Assembly (NCBI GenBank): GCA_045643125.1
Contig: JAZUKE010000036.1
Coordinates: forward strand, 1 to 64,000
DNA length: 64,000 bases
Source: UBA1206 sp045643125
GTDB lineage: Bacteria; Bacillota; Clostridia; Oscillospirales; CAG-382
Reading direction: 5' to 3'
Below the pieces are notes generated by a model. That model worked only from the letters and a program-made list of their open reading frames with translations, ran no database searches and was not told the DNA's origin. Positions within the stretch are counted from its first letter, which is position 1. The number at the start of each line of letters is the position of its first letter. The translations under genes and the position numbers were made by a program. Shown here piece by piece: positions 36,701-45,727 of this stretch.

Positions 36701-36940
36701 CACGGCAAGTCCGCCGTATTCACGGTAGGTACGGTTGGGCAGACGGTCAAACGTAAGGATCTCGGTATTGAGATTTGCTTTGCTTCCGAGAAAAGCGAAA
36801 ACGTCTTTTTCGTATTCCATCGACTGCTGTACGGGAACGATGACGACGCAGGGAACGCCGAGAGACACCTTTTCTTCAAGAAGCGTCCGTATATATTCGG
36901 TTTTTCCGCTTCCGGCTCTGCCGATTATTCTGTACAGCAT
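33728..36940 (-). CDS. addB: ATP-dependent nuclease subunit B
   Basis: This 1070-residue protein is AddB, partner of AddA in break processing and Chi recognition. It starts with a Walker A motif (GRAGSGKTEY), continues with a degenerate helicase-like region, and ends with a RecB-type nuclease (RITDYKTGSKTF). The iron-sulfur cysteines of AddB are present: one in MERYAYCPFSYFG and three in CRYCSFKTMC. The ATG at 36940 follows GAGAGG by eight bases; a GTG at 36949 is possible but lies too close. It is 13 bases downstream of spoIIR. Confidence 0.95.
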   Translation of the reverse strand: MLYRIIGRAGSGKTEYIRTLLEEKVSLGVPCVVIVPVQQSMEYEKDVFAFLGSKANLNTEILTFDRLPNRTYREYGGLAVSYADEGGRALLMSAAAENVKEKLVSFRNVSEENTFILKMLDTSRLLKENGLDVSSLARGGISPRTSAKAAETSLILGEYETLLKNGLGDSRDILTLYAESLKTMPFFRGKTVFVDSFNSFTEQQHTVLDRIASQCDDMYVSLCFDKDDRSGTFSSPFVSYERLSRHNKARDIVLGESRRYAKESLKHIEANLWNNCASETPDDGGLEFIRCADKFAESEAASSAITKLTRNGYRYKDIAVIARSPDTYSGIIDTVLEKHGISCFFSSGESLLIKPLVSFVLSSLEAYENNYPLPAMKRIIKSGYLPLSEREAEALVRYAEKWNIRGKNWINGKEWLMNPSGYKTTPNRYEEFTLSLVNSAREKTVGVLSAFDAELKNVKTASDGAKAVYFLLEEVNASEKLRSNALSLKKSGDEAASRRLVRLWDVVINCLDQLYNIAGEREMSVSKLRARLELMLGEYSLGTPPAFCDSVVIGGASVFRGASPKAVILLGANDGVFPASPSLASVFDESEIKELEKSGLYFEESFDNRLDNEKLFFYTACALPSEKLICIYTASDESRPSVGALRLMALCPDAKVTDFSKDASSFIFSPSSAGENASFADPLSRELLASKGIDDVKRVKENPLCFAKAKIKTPKTETMKISPSRMERYAYCPFSYFGRYVLGLDENRKAEFGSAEIGDFIHSLLKVFVSENVKDGVFVSPDDADIAKRVDGFTDTYMFELCGESAGSKRFAYTVSRLKTTLRLLLRNVSDELASSDFVPVGFEIPSSDAGCVYVTERGMKLRLNGRIDRVDEYKKNGRTYVRITDYKTGSKTFDRKALDYGLDMQMLLYMFAYNSSRGDASPAAVLYLPAKLEKIGTDGRTDMDELSDEIDKNFKRIGLVTDDIEIINSLEKGDKKRYIPVSINKNGELNLRNASLESAEGFGKLKNKTENCLKKLASLIADGEMNVSPVCLSESYDACRYCSFKTMCRLAGDISVRCKKGIAEDENDG

Positions 36941-36953
36941 CGTTTTCACCTCT

Positions 36954-37532
36954 CTATCTGAACAATTCCAATATTTTGAGTTTAATTTTGTGTGTTATCC
37001 CTTTTCCGGTGCAGACCTTTGCCGCATCCGGCGACACTTTGGTTATCACCGACGACGCACCGAGACAAAGCGGCGGGAACAGAACGCACCACCAGTTATG
37101 TCCTTCGGCTTTGCCGAGCTTTACGCGCACCGAAAGATACCTGCCTGCCGGAAAAGTACAGCCGTCGTAGATGCGCGTCGGGTAATCCTCGCTCGAAAAA
37201 AAGACCTCCGAACGGTAATCGAACCCGTTGTCGCTCAAGACGGAATCGGCGATCTTTTTGAGTTCGCCGCACGACGAAGCGGCAATAACGCGGGCTTCGT
37301 CTATATCGCTTCCGTCGAAAAGTCCGGGAGCGTTTTTAAGTATCGCATCCCTCACGAGCAGTTTTACCGCCTGGTCTTCTTCGCTGTCGGAGTCTGCTAT
37401 AACGTGAAGGCGTATTATGCCGTCATAGATCTTTTCTTCATCGAACGGCAGGATAGCTTCGCAGACAAACGTGATAAGTACGCAAAGTGCAAGAGTGAGC
37501 GCAAATGACAATGTGAATTTTCTTTTTTCCAT
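36954..37532 (-). CDS. spoIIR: Stage II sporulation protein R
   Basis: This 192-residue secreted protein is the forespore signal that activates SpoIIGA, which then processes pro-sigma-E in the mother cell. It has an N-terminal signal/membrane segment (FALTLALCVLITFVCEAIL), then the family core IIRLHVIADSDSEEDQAVKLLVRD and, near the end, GHNWWCVLFPPLCLG. It normally depends on sigma-F, but here it lies inside a run of housekeeping genes between ispE and addB. A hairpin overlaps its ribosome binding site (37542-37568), a possible control point. Its presence implies endospore formation or recent ancestry of it. Confidence 0.94.
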   Translation of the reverse strand: MEKRKFTLSFALTLALCVLITFVCEAILPFDEEKIYDGIIRLHVIADSDSEEDQAVKLLVRDAILKNAPGLFDGSDIDEARVIAASSCGELKKIADSVLSDNGFDYRSEVFFSSEDYPTRIYDGCTFPAGRYLSVRVKLGKAEGHNWWCVLFPPLCLGASSVITKVSPDAAKVCTGKGITHKIKLKILELFR

Positions 37533-37541
37533 TTTTTACCA

Positions 37542-37568
37542 CCTCGTCAATGATTATTGACGGCGAGG
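37542..37568 (-). promoter_or_regulatory. Hairpin overlapping the spoIIR ribosome binding site
   Basis: A 7-bp perfect stem (37545-37551 with 37556-37562) closed by a 4-base loop; three more pairs with a bulge involve GAGGTGG, the Shine-Dalgarno sequence at 37539-37545. It could hold down translation or help end the ispE transcript. Confidence 0.35.
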
Positions 37569-37571
37569 CAG

Positions 37572-38405
37572 TTATTTATTCAGGCTTTGTACGGATGACG
37601 CAAAAAATCCTTCTTCCGCAAGTCTTTCGGCTGCTTTGTCGGCGAGCGCCTTGGTTTCAAAGATGCCGAAAACGCCGGTGCCGCTGCCCGTGAGCATCGA
37701 ATTGAGCGCACCGAAGGAAATGAGCTTTTCTTTTATTTCACCGCATTCGGGGCAGAGGGCGCAGCACACTCCGTCAAAGTCATTATGTAAACTTGATGCG
37801 ATGCCGGATACGTCCGAATTTTCAATATATTCTACTGCTTTATCGCTGTTTCCGCCACCGATATTATGTTTATCTATTTCTTCAAACATCGCTTTGGTCG
37901 ATGCCCCGCTGTGCGCGGCGCTGACGCATAGGTACATCGTCGGGGCAGTATGTTTTTCAAGCACTTCGCCGATCCCGGTACAGCGGCTCGTTCCGCCTTC
38001 GACGAGGAACGGAACGTCAGCTCCGAGACGGAGCGCAAGGCTTCGCAGTTCGTCGTAAGAAAGCGACGTGCCGTAAAGCCTGTCAAGACCGCGAAGTGAC
38101 GCGGCTGCGTCGGCGCTTCCTCCGCCGAAGCCTCCGCAGACGGGGATATGCTTTTCGATCTTTATATGCACTCCGCCGGAAATCGCAGTTTTTTCAAAAA
38201 ACAGTCTTGCCGCCTTGTGGCATATATTGTCTTCGCCGGAAAGGCTGCCGCATTCGACGGTGATATCGTCCGCTTTTTCAAAAGCCAGGGTGTCGAAAAG
38301 CGAAACGGTCTGCATAACGGTATCGAGCGTGTGATATCCGTCTGCCCGTTTTCCGGTGATATTGAGTGTAAGGTTGATTTTGGCGTAAGCGTATTCTGTT
38401 ATCAT
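37572..38405 (-). CDS. ispE: 4-diphosphocytidyl-2-C-methyl-D-erythritol kinase
   Basis: This 277-residue GHMP-family kinase performs the fourth step of the MEP isoprenoid pathway, phosphorylating CDP-methylerythritol. The N-terminus EYAYAKINLTLNI and the GHMP ATP motif CGGFGGGSADAAASLRGL are diagnostic, and the C-terminal MLTGSGTGVFGIF is the third motif. It overlaps the PHP gene by four bases. Dxr and IspG, two other enzymes of the same pathway, are encoded within the same run. Confidence 0.96.
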   Translation of the reverse strand: MITEYAYAKINLTLNITGKRADGYHTLDTVMQTVSLFDTLAFEKADDITVECGSLSGEDNICHKAARLFFEKTAISGGVHIKIEKHIPVCGGFGGGSADAAASLRGLDRLYGTSLSYDELRSLALRLGADVPFLVEGGTSRCTGIGEVLEKHTAPTMYLCVSAAHSGASTKAMFEEIDKHNIGGGNSDKAVEYIENSDVSGIASSLHNDFDGVCCALCPECGEIKEKLISFGALNSMLTGSGTGVFGIFETKALADKAAERLAEEGFFASSVQSLNK

Positions 38406-39232
38406 ATATCCCGGTACACCGGCTTCCTTTCGCGGAATGTGCAGATGTGGTCAAAGCCGATTTCTTTGAGAAGAGCGTAAACGTTTCCGATATCGGCGCC
38501 GATATCGCAGGCGTAATGTGCGTCGGAACCGACGGTGATGTGTTCTCCGCCAAGCTCGCGGTAGAATCTGATAAGGTCTATCTGAGGGAACGTAGTGCCG
38601 TCGCGCTGACGAAGCCCCGATGTATTGACTTCGAGACAGATACCTTTTTCGATAATGCGTTTAAGGATCGGCTCGAATATTTCTCTGCCGTTTTCAAACA
38701 CTTTTATCACGTGTTCCCTGCCGTTGCGGTGAAAATAGCGGTAAGGATATGTGATATGTGCAAGGGTGTCTATGTTGCCGTATTCGATAAGCTCCTTCAT
38801 TTCGACAAGGTACAGGTCCCACGCGCGTTTGAGCATCGCGTCGCTCATATTTTCGTATTCCATATCCGAATAATCGGGAAATTCGCGCACGCGGTGTACC
38901 GAGCCGACTATGAAATCGTGCTTGTATTCCGACAGTACTTTTTTCGCCCTTTCAAGGTCGTGGCAGGGCTGTGCAAGCTCGACGCCGTAGATGACTTCGA
39001 TTTTTCCGGCGTATTTTTCGCGTGCGGCAGTTATGTCGCGCCTTATTCCTTCGTTGTCAAGCGGCGGATATACGTTGCCCATCAGCTGGTCTATTTCAAG
39101 ATGATCGGTGACGGCAAGGGAGCCGAGCCCGAGTTCGCACGCTCTTGCGTACATTCCGTCTATCGACGCGCCGCGCGTCTTATCGACGTCGCCCGAATAT
39201 ATCGAGTGGCAGTGAGAATCGTGAATGGTCAT
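38402..39232 (-). CDS. PHP domain phosphoesterase, HisJ-like
   Basis: This 276-residue protein has the PHP metal-binding fold. Motifs are HDSHCHSIYSGD at the N-terminus, VTDHLEID, IVGSVHRV in the middle, EVNTSGLRQ and VGSDAHYACD near the end. The layout matches histidinol-phosphatase HisJ, the last phosphatase step of histidine synthesis, but no his genes are near, so another small phosphate ester is possible. It lies between polC (18 bases upstream) and ispE (4-base overlap). Confidence 0.85.
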   Translation of the reverse strand: MTIHDSHCHSIYSGDVDKTRGASIDGMYARACELGLGSLAVTDHLEIDQLMGNVYPPLDNEGIRRDITAAREKYAGKIEVIYGVELAQPCHDLERAKKVLSEYKHDFIVGSVHRVREFPDYSDMEYENMSDAMLKRAWDLYLVEMKELIEYGNIDTLAHITYPYRYFHRNGREHVIKVFENGREIFEPILKRIIEKGICLEVNTSGLRQRDGTTFPQIDLIRFYRELGGEHITVGSDAHYACDIGADIGNVYALLKEIGFDHICTFRERKPVYRDI

Positions 39233-39250
39233 TTGGATATATGCCTTCTT

Positions 39251-42200
39251 TCAGAAAAAAGTGATCTGGTTCGTTTCGGGAAGATCGCCCACGCAGTTTC
39301 TTGATTTGAGAAGCTCGAGCACCGATTTTGATATTCCCGATTTGGTTTTGAGTTCTTCGAGGTTTGAAACACCGCTTTTCACGGCTTCTTCAAGGTTGAT
39401 TGCCGCGGCTTCGCCGAGTCCGGGAAGCGCGATGAACGGAAGACGTATCTTTCCGTTTTCGGGGACGAACGCCTTTGCCTTTGATTTGAAGACGTCAACG
39501 GGCAGAAAATACACGCCTCTTGCCGTCATTTCGTTGATTATCTGCAGACAGTTGAAGATGTTGTCGTCCTTTGCGGTGGTATCGGTCTCTTCGTCCATCT
39601 TTTTGAGCGTTTCCATCATTTTCTTTTTGGAAAGCAGCGCAAGGTCGTAATCTATGCCGTCGGGACGCGCCGTAAAATAGGTGGCGTAAAACTCAACGGG
39701 ATGATACACCTTGAACCACGCAAGTCTGAGCGCCGCGATAACGTAAGCGGCGGCGTGCGCTTTTGGAAACATATACTTTATCTTGCGGCACGACGCGATA
39801 TACCATTCCGGCACGTCGTGGGCAAGCATTTCTTTTTCATAGTCGTCGCTGACGCCTTTGCCTTTACGGACGGATTCCATTATCTTGAACGCAGACGACG
39901 GTTCAAGATGCTTGGAAAGCAGATACAGCATTATCGAGTCACGCGTACCGATAATGGTGTCGATCGTGCATATCCCGCTTTTGATAAGCTCGTCGCCGTT
40001 GCCGAGCCATATCCCCGTACCATGGGAAAGTCCCGATATCTGAAGCAGGTCGGAAAAACGCTTTGGCTTTGCGTCCATCATCATTCCGCGGACGTAGGGA
40101 GTGCCCATTTCGGGAAGCCCCAGAGTGCCGGTCTCGCAGTTGTAAAGGTCGTCCGGCTCGATTCCGAGCGCTTTCGGCGACGTGAAGAGCGTCATTACGT
40201 TCTTGTCGTTCATCGGGACGGAAAGCACGTCGATGCCGGTGTATTCCTGAAGCACCTTATACATCGTCGGCACATCGTGTCCGAGCATATCGAGCTTGAG
40301 TATCGTATCGTGCAGATAAACGAACGCGAAGTGAGTCGTTACGACGTCGCTCGACTCCTTGTCTGCAGGATGCTGAACGGGCGAAAAATCGTACACGTCG
40401 TACTGCTTGGGAACGACGATTATTCCGCCCGGGTGCTGTCCCGTGGTGCGCTTTATTCCCACACAGCCTTCGGTAAGACGGTTGATCTCGGCTTTTGAAA
40501 GCATCATTCCCTGCTCTTCAAGGAATTTGCGTACATAGCCGTAAGCCGTCTTGGAAGCGATCGTGCCTACCGTACCGGCACGGAATATGTTTTCTTTGCC
40601 GAAAAGCACTTCGGTGTATTTATGGGCGTCCGACTGAACGTCGCCCGAGAAGTTGAGGTCGATATCGGGAGCCTTGTCCCCCTTGAAGCCGAGGAAGGTC
40701 TCGAACGGGATATCGTGTCCGTCGCAGATCATCGGAGTTCCGCATTCGGGGCAGTCCTTGTCGTCCATATCGAAGCCGCTTCCGTAAGTTCCGTCGGTGA
40801 AAAATTCACTGTGACGGCATTTCGGGCAGCGGTAATGCGGAGGCAGCGGGTTTACTTCGGAAATATCGGCGAGCATCGCTATGACGGACGAGCCGACCGA
40901 GCCTCGGGAGCCGACGAGGTAGCCCTTGCTTTCGGAGTTCTGGACGAGTTTTCGCGCTATTATGTAAAGGACGGCAAAGCCGTGCTTGATTATTGCGTCA
41001 AGCTCGCGGTTCATACGCTTTTCGACGATCTCGGGCAGCGGATCGCCGTACATACGGCACGCCTTTTCCTTGCAGCAGGTAATGAGTTCTTCTTCGGCAC
41101 CCTCGATCTCCGGCGTGTACTTTCCGTCGGGGATGGGACGTATGCCGTTTTCGATAAGGCTTGCGATAAGGCGCGTATTGGTGACTACCACTTCGTATGC
41201 TCTGTCGCCGAGATAGGCGAATTCATCAAGCATTTCCTTTGTGGTTTTGAGATACATCCTCGTCGGACGCATCGCGTCCTTGTATTTCTGACTGTGTTTG
41301 AGTATCTGACGGTATATTTCGTCGTCGGGCGTCATAAAATGCACGTCGCCGGTGGCAACGCACGGCTTATGGAGCCTGTCCGCTATTTCAAGGATGCGTT
41401 TGTTGATGCGTTCGAGGTCGGCAGTGCCTTTGACAGTCCCTTCGTCAATGAGAAAACTGTTGTTGGAGTGCGGCATTATCTCGAAATAATCGTAAAACGA
41501 TGCCGTTTTGAGCTGATCGGAATAACTGCGGTCGTTCAGTACCATCTGATACACTTCGCCCGATTCGCACGCCGAGCCGAGAATGAGTCCCTCGCGGTAG
41601 GTCTGAAGCACCGTTTTGGGAATGAGCGGGCTTTTATAGTAATAATTGAGGTACGAGAACGAAATGAGCTTATACAGATTCTTAACGCCCGCCTGAGTAC
41701 GCGCAAGGATCGAAATATGGTGAGGACGCAGCTTTCGCGGGTCGGATTTGGACGCCATTTCGTTTACCATAGCGTTCACGGTGCCGACACCGTCCGGCTC
41801 CATCTTTTTTATCATACAGTTGAATATCTCGGCAAGCATCTTGCAGTCGTCGCACGCTCTGTGGTGGTTGAATTCACCGAGTTTGTAATAATCGCGCAGC
41901 GTATCGAGCTTGTGATTCTTTGAATCAGGGTTGATGTGCTGCGACACGGCGACGGTATCGAGATAAGCGTTTGCAAAGGGTATCTTGTTGTCGGTACAGA
42001 CTTTTCTGATAAAGCCCACGTCGAAGTTTGCGTTATGCGCGACGAGCATAGTGTCGCCCGCAAAATCAAGGAACATTTTTACCGCTTCCGCAGGTGACGG
42101 AGCGTCTTTTACCATTTCGTCGGTGATGCCGGTGAGCTGTACGATCTTTTCGGGGATGGGCATACCGGGATTCACGAAGGTGTCGAACGTGTCCGTGACT

Positions 42201-43600
42201 TCGCCCGCGCAGTATTTTACGGCGCCTATTTCGGTAATGGCGCAGGTGAGCGGAGAAAGTCCGGTAGTCTCTATATCGAAAACGGTAAAAACACCGTCGG
42301 AAAACGAAATATCGTTTTCGCTTTTGAATTCAAACACGGCTCTTGCCGTATCGTCGACAAGATACCCCTCCATACCGTATATCGGCTTGACGTTCGGGTG
42401 CTTGTCCGCTTCCCTCATAATTTCAGGGAAAGCCTGCACGTTTCCGTGGTCTGTCACCGCTATGGCGGGCATACCCCATCTGTCGGCGGTCTTTATGACG
42501 TCGGCGGGATCGCAGAGCGCGTCGTTCGCGGAAAGTGTGGTGTGCAGATGCAGTTCGACTCTCGTTTCGTCGGCGTCGTCTTTTGAAAGTATCTCCTTGA
42601 CCTTATAAAGCGTATTCACTCTGACAAGCACTTCGCCGTCGAATTTATCTATGGCGGGGCTTCCGCAGACGAGAAGCGCGGCACCGGGTTTGGGAGCGGC
42701 AAAGCCCGCCTCCTTATCAACGACCAACCTCAGCGTCATCGACGAATCGAGGTCTGTCACCCACATTTTGTACGTTATCTTGGTGCCTTCACGGTTTTCC
42801 TTGTCCTCTATCTGGAACAGTCTGCAGAGGAAGGCGCAGCGTTTATCCGGCTCTATCTGACGGATGGCGATTATCTTTGCGCTGCTTTCGTTGCCGTAAA
42901 GCAGTTCTTTTTCGGCGATATTGAATTTGAGCCTGCCGGCGCAGAACACCGTGCCGTCGTCGTTTTTCGTCAGCACTTCCCCGTCTACCGGCGAAAATGC
43001 GCGGTTATCGCAGCCTTCGGGAGTTGCCATATCGTTTCGCGGAGCGTTTTTGAGTTCTTTTATGTAATTGTCCTGTGCTTCCTTACGGAGTTTTATTTCG
43101 GCATCGGAGATGAAATCGAGCTTTACGTTGCCCTTGAACACCACTTTTATATGCGTCCCGAAACGGGCAAGCACCGCGTCCTCGAAAAATTTGTCTATCT
43201 TGTTTTCGATAAGGCGCGACGAAAGACCGTCACGCAGCGTGACGGTGAGCGTAAAGCCGTCAAAGGACGTATCGTATTCTTCGAGAAAGCCATGAACATA
43301 TCCGTCGCCGTGGTAAAGCAGCAGCGTATGCACAAGCTCCGGAACATAGGACGCATCAAAGGTACAGCCTTTGAAAACGGGATATATGCGGCAATCGCTT
43401 ATCCCGTAAGCGTCTCTTATGCCCGTCTCGACGGAATACAGCCCGTCACTCGGTACAATACGGGAAAAGTCGGCATTACATTCGACCGACTTTTCTTCTT
43501 TATTCACTCTGACCGAAAAAGCCGTAATCGCCCGTATAACGTCCATATCCTGTTCGGTGGGCGTATATCTGGGGAATTTGCGGAGGAATTCATCCGTCAT
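39251..43600 (-). CDS. polC: DNA polymerase III alpha subunit, PolC type
   Basis: This 1449-residue polymerase replicates the chromosome in Firmicutes. The N-terminal domain and OB fold are followed by the split PHP domain (ELHLHTTLSANDALCDPADV) interrupted by the DnaQ-like 3'-5' exonuclease (FDIETTGLSPLTCAITEIGA at about residues 440-460). The polymerase core has GSRGSVGSSVIAMLAD, the zinc site CPKCRHSEFF with CPECGTPM, and PDIDLNFSGDVQ with the catalytic aspartates. Length is normal. It overlaps ispG by four bases, and the order pyrH-frr-uppS-cdsA-dxr-rseP-ispG-polC is the conserved clostridial one. Confidence 0.98.
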   Translation of the reverse strand: MTDEFLRKFPRYTPTEQDMDVIRAITAFSVRVNKEEKSVECNADFSRIVPSDGLYSVETGIRDAYGISDCRIYPVFKGCTFDASYVPELVHTLLLYHGDGYVHGFLEEYDTSFDGFTLTVTLRDGLSSRLIENKIDKFFEDAVLARFGTHIKVVFKGNVKLDFISDAEIKLRKEAQDNYIKELKNAPRNDMATPEGCDNRAFSPVDGEVLTKNDDGTVFCAGRLKFNIAEKELLYGNESSAKIIAIRQIEPDKRCAFLCRLFQIEDKENREGTKITYKMWVTDLDSSMTLRLVVDKEAGFAAPKPGAALLVCGSPAIDKFDGEVLVRVNTLYKVKEILSKDDADETRVELHLHTTLSANDALCDPADVIKTADRWGMPAIAVTDHGNVQAFPEIMREADKHPNVKPIYGMEGYLVDDTARAVFEFKSENDISFSDGVFTVFDIETTGLSPLTCAITEIGAVKYCAGEVTDTFDTFVNPGMPIPEKIVQLTGITDEMVKDAPSPAEAVKMFLDFAGDTMLVAHNANFDVGFIRKVCTDNKIPFANAYLDTVAVSQHINPDSKNHKLDTLRDYYKLGEFNHHRACDDCKMLAEIFNCMIKKMEPDGVGTVNAMVNEMASKSDPRKLRPHHISILARTQAGVKNLYKLISFSYLNYYYKSPLIPKTVLQTYREGLILGSACESGEVYQMVLNDRSYSDQLKTASFYDYFEIMPHSNNSFLIDEGTVKGTADLERINKRILEIADRLHKPCVATGDVHFMTPDDEIYRQILKHSQKYKDAMRPTRMYLKTTKEMLDEFAYLGDRAYEVVVTNTRLIASLIENGIRPIPDGKYTPEIEGAEEELITCCKEKACRMYGDPLPEIVEKRMNRELDAIIKHGFAVLYIIARKLVQNSESKGYLVGSRGSVGSSVIAMLADISEVNPLPPHYRCPKCRHSEFFTDGTYGSGFDMDDKDCPECGTPMICDGHDIPFETFLGFKGDKAPDIDLNFSGDVQSDAHKYTEVLFGKENIFRAGTVGTIASKTAYGYVRKFLEEQGMMLSKAEINRLTEGCVGIKRTTGQHPGGIIVVPKQYDVYDFSPVQHPADKESSDVVTTHFAFVYLHDTILKLDMLGHDVPTMYKVLQEYTGIDVLSVPMNDKNVMTLFTSPKALGIEPDDLYNCETGTLGLPEMGTPYVRGMMMDAKPKRFSDLLQISGLSHGTGIWLGNGDELIKSGICTIDTIIGTRDSIMLYLLSKHLEPSSAFKIMESVRKGKGVSDDYEKEMLAHDVPEWYIASCRKIKYMFPKAHAAAYVIAALRLAWFKVYHPVEFYATYFTARPDGIDYDLALLSKKKMMETLKKMDEETDTTAKDDNIFNCLQIINEMTARGVYFLPVDVFKSKAKAFVPENGKIRLPFIALPGLGEAAAINLEEAVKSGVSNLEELKTKSGISKSVLELLKSRNCVGDLPETNQITFF

Positions 43601-44646
43601 ATCATTTTCCTAACTTCGTCTGCAAGTGTTTTGACTATCTCGTTTTCCGGCACCTTGCGGTCGGGCACTCCCTTGAAGAAAAGCGTGCCTTCGCCGAGTC
43701 CGCCGGCGATGCCGACGTCGGCTTCACGCGCTTCGCCGGGGCCGTTCACGACACAGCCCATAAGCGCGACCTTGATGGTTTTTGTGACTTTTATGCCTTT
43801 AAGCTCTTTTTCGAGCTGTTTTGCAAGAGGTATCAGATCTATCTTCGTTCTGCCGCAGGTCGGGCAGGACACTATTTCGATATGCGGACGCAGGTCGAGC
43901 GAATAAAGCAGTCTGTAAGCCGCTTCGACCTCTTTCACCACGTTTTCGGTAAGCGACACGCGGATAGTGTCGCCGATGCCGTCGGCAAGCAGTGCGCCGA
44001 TACCGACCGAAGACTTGATGAGTGCCTGATTTCCTCTGCCCGCTTCGGTCACTCCGAGATGGAGAGGATATGTACATTGCTGCGCGATAAGGCGGTTTGC
44101 GGCGATCATATTTCGGACGTCGGACGATTTGACCGAAATGACTATGTTGTCAAAATCGTATCTTTCGAGCTGTCTGCAGGCGTTGAACGCCGATTTTGCT
44201 ATCGCTTCGGGAGTGACGGAGCCGTATTCGGCAAGAATGTCTTTTTCGAGCGAGCCGCTGTTGACGCCTATGCGGATGGGGATATTGTGTCTGTTGCAGG
44301 CGTCGCAGACCTTTTTCACTCTGTCGGTGTCGCCGATATTACCGGGATTGATGCGTATTTTGTCTATTCCCGCTTCAGCCGCTTCAAGCGCAAGACGGTA
44401 GTCGAAATGAATGTCCGCGACAAGCGGTACGGAAACGTGTTCTTTGAAATATGCGATATTCTTTGCCGCGTCAAGCGTATTAACGGTAAAACGTACTATC
44501 TCGCAGCCCGCTTTTTCAAGTTTTTTGATCTGGGCAAGCGTCGCTTTGCGGTCAGCGGTATCGCTGTTTGTCATTGATTGGACGGCAACGGGATTTCCGC
44601 CGCCGATGCTCACCGAGCCGATTTTTATTACTTTTGATTCTCTCAT
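43597..44646 (-). CDS. ispG: 4-hydroxy-3-methylbut-2-enyl diphosphate synthase
   Basis: This 349-residue iron-sulfur enzyme performs the sixth step of the MEP pathway (GcpE). The TIM barrel shows VAVQSMTNSDTADRKATL and VRIGVNSGSLEKDIL-type segments. The cluster cysteines are in VSCPTCGRTKIDL and ALMGCVVNGPGEA. The ATG at 44646 lies one base after the rseP stop, so translation is probably coupled; a longer frame upstream runs into rseP and is unlikely. It overlaps polC by four bases. Confidence 0.97.
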   Translation of the reverse strand: MRESKVIKIGSVSIGGGNPVAVQSMTNSDTADRKATLAQIKKLEKAGCEIVRFTVNTLDAAKNIAYFKEHVSVPLVADIHFDYRLALEAAEAGIDKIRINPGNIGDTDRVKKVCDACNRHNIPIRIGVNSGSLEKDILAEYGSVTPEAIAKSAFNACRQLERYDFDNIVISVKSSDVRNMIAANRLIAQQCTYPLHLGVTEAGRGNQALIKSSVGIGALLADGIGDTIRVSLTENVVKEVEAAYRLLYSLDLRPHIEIVSCPTCGRTKIDLIPLAKQLEKELKGIKVTKTIKVALMGCVVNGPGEAREADVGIAGGLGEGTLFFKGVPDRKVPENEIVKTLADEVRKMI

Positions 44647-44647
44647 A

Positions 44648-45727
44648 TCAGAAAAGCCCCACAACGTCTTTTATTGTAATGAATAACATAAATCCGAGCA
44701 GAAGTATCATACAAGCCGCGCTTACGGCAGATTCCAGCTTGGGATTGAGCGGTTTGCGGCGTATCGCTTCGATAAGATAGATCACCACTCTGCCGCCGTC
44801 AAGCACGGGCAGCGGAAGCAGGTTGCATATACCGAGGCTGACGGAAATAAGGACAGCCATAGTCGAAAGGTTTACGACGGTCTCGCCGATATCCTCCGAC
44901 ATTTCGACGATCTCGCCTATCTGTTCGCCGACACCGACGGGTCCCGACACGGCTTCCCAACCGTACTGTCCCGAAAAGGTGCGTACAAGCGACTCGATCG
45001 TGGATTTTAGGAAGGAAACGGGCTGCCAAAACGCCTGATACATCACTTCGCCGAAATCCTTTTCGACACGATAAATGGTAAAATCTATCGTTCCCATTGC
45101 GATGCCCTGTGTGACCTCCGACGGGAACTGCACGTTCAGCGTGACGATCTCGCCGTTTCGTTTCACCTTGACTTCGAGCGGATCCTTTCCGCGCATCGCA
45201 ACGACGGTGGTAAGGTCGTAGGTGACGTGGATCGGAGTACCGTCGATCTCGATGATCTCATCGTTTTCCATAAGTCCGCACTGCTTCGTTACGGCACCTT
45301 CCTGAAAACGCGCCACGGTAGTGCTGCCTATCCTCGATGCGGGAAGGCAGGCAATGACTATCGTCATAACGACGAAAGCAAGCAGGATATTCGTAAGCGG
45401 TCCCGCAAGTACCACGAGAAGACGCTGCCAGATCGGTTTTCGATTGAGTCCGACCTTGCCTTCGTCACCGGGCTGCGGCTCGTCGTCGGCTGCTTCGCCG
45501 ACCATTGAAACGTAGCCGCCTATGGGAAGCCAGCGCAGCGATATATCGTTGTGTTTGCCCTTCCATGTATGAACGGCAGGCCCCATACCGACCGAGAACT
45601 CGCGTATGCCGACGCCGAAAATGCGCGCCACCGTATAGTGACCGAGTTCGTGAAGCGTTATGAGCAGGCCGAAGATGAAAAGGGTGAGGATTATCGTCCA
45701 TACCGACGAGAACACGGATCCAAGCAT
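44648..45727 (-). CDS. rseP: Site-2 membrane protease RseP
   Basis: This 359-residue intramembrane zinc protease cuts membrane-bound regulators such as anti-sigma factors and clears signal peptides. The zinc site is LHELGHYTVA in the first helix, with NLLPLPVLDGGRV in a later helix giving the third ligand. A PDZ domain lies between (about 120-210). It acts in the membrane. GGAGG sits in the end of dxr, and the start overlaps the dxr stop by one base. An ECF sigma factor is encoded in this window, but no anti-sigma gene lies near it, so a direct link is not shown. Confidence 0.95.
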   Translation of the reverse strand: MLGSVFSSVWTIILTLFIFGLLITLHELGHYTVARIFGVGIREFSVGMGPAVHTWKGKHNDISLRWLPIGGYVSMVGEAADDEPQPGDEGKVGLNRKPIWQRLLVVLAGPLTNILLAFVVMTIVIACLPASRIGSTTVARFQEGAVTKQCGLMENDEIIEIDGTPIHVTYDLTTVVAMRGKDPLEVKVKRNGEIVTLNVQFPSEVTQGIAMGTIDFTIYRVEKDFGEVMYQAFWQPVSFLKSTIESLVRTFSGQYGWEAVSGPVGVGEQIGEIVEMSEDIGETVVNLSTMAVLISVSLGICNLLPLPVLDGGRVVIYLIEAIRRKPLNPKLESAVSAACMILLLGFMLFITIKDVVGLF

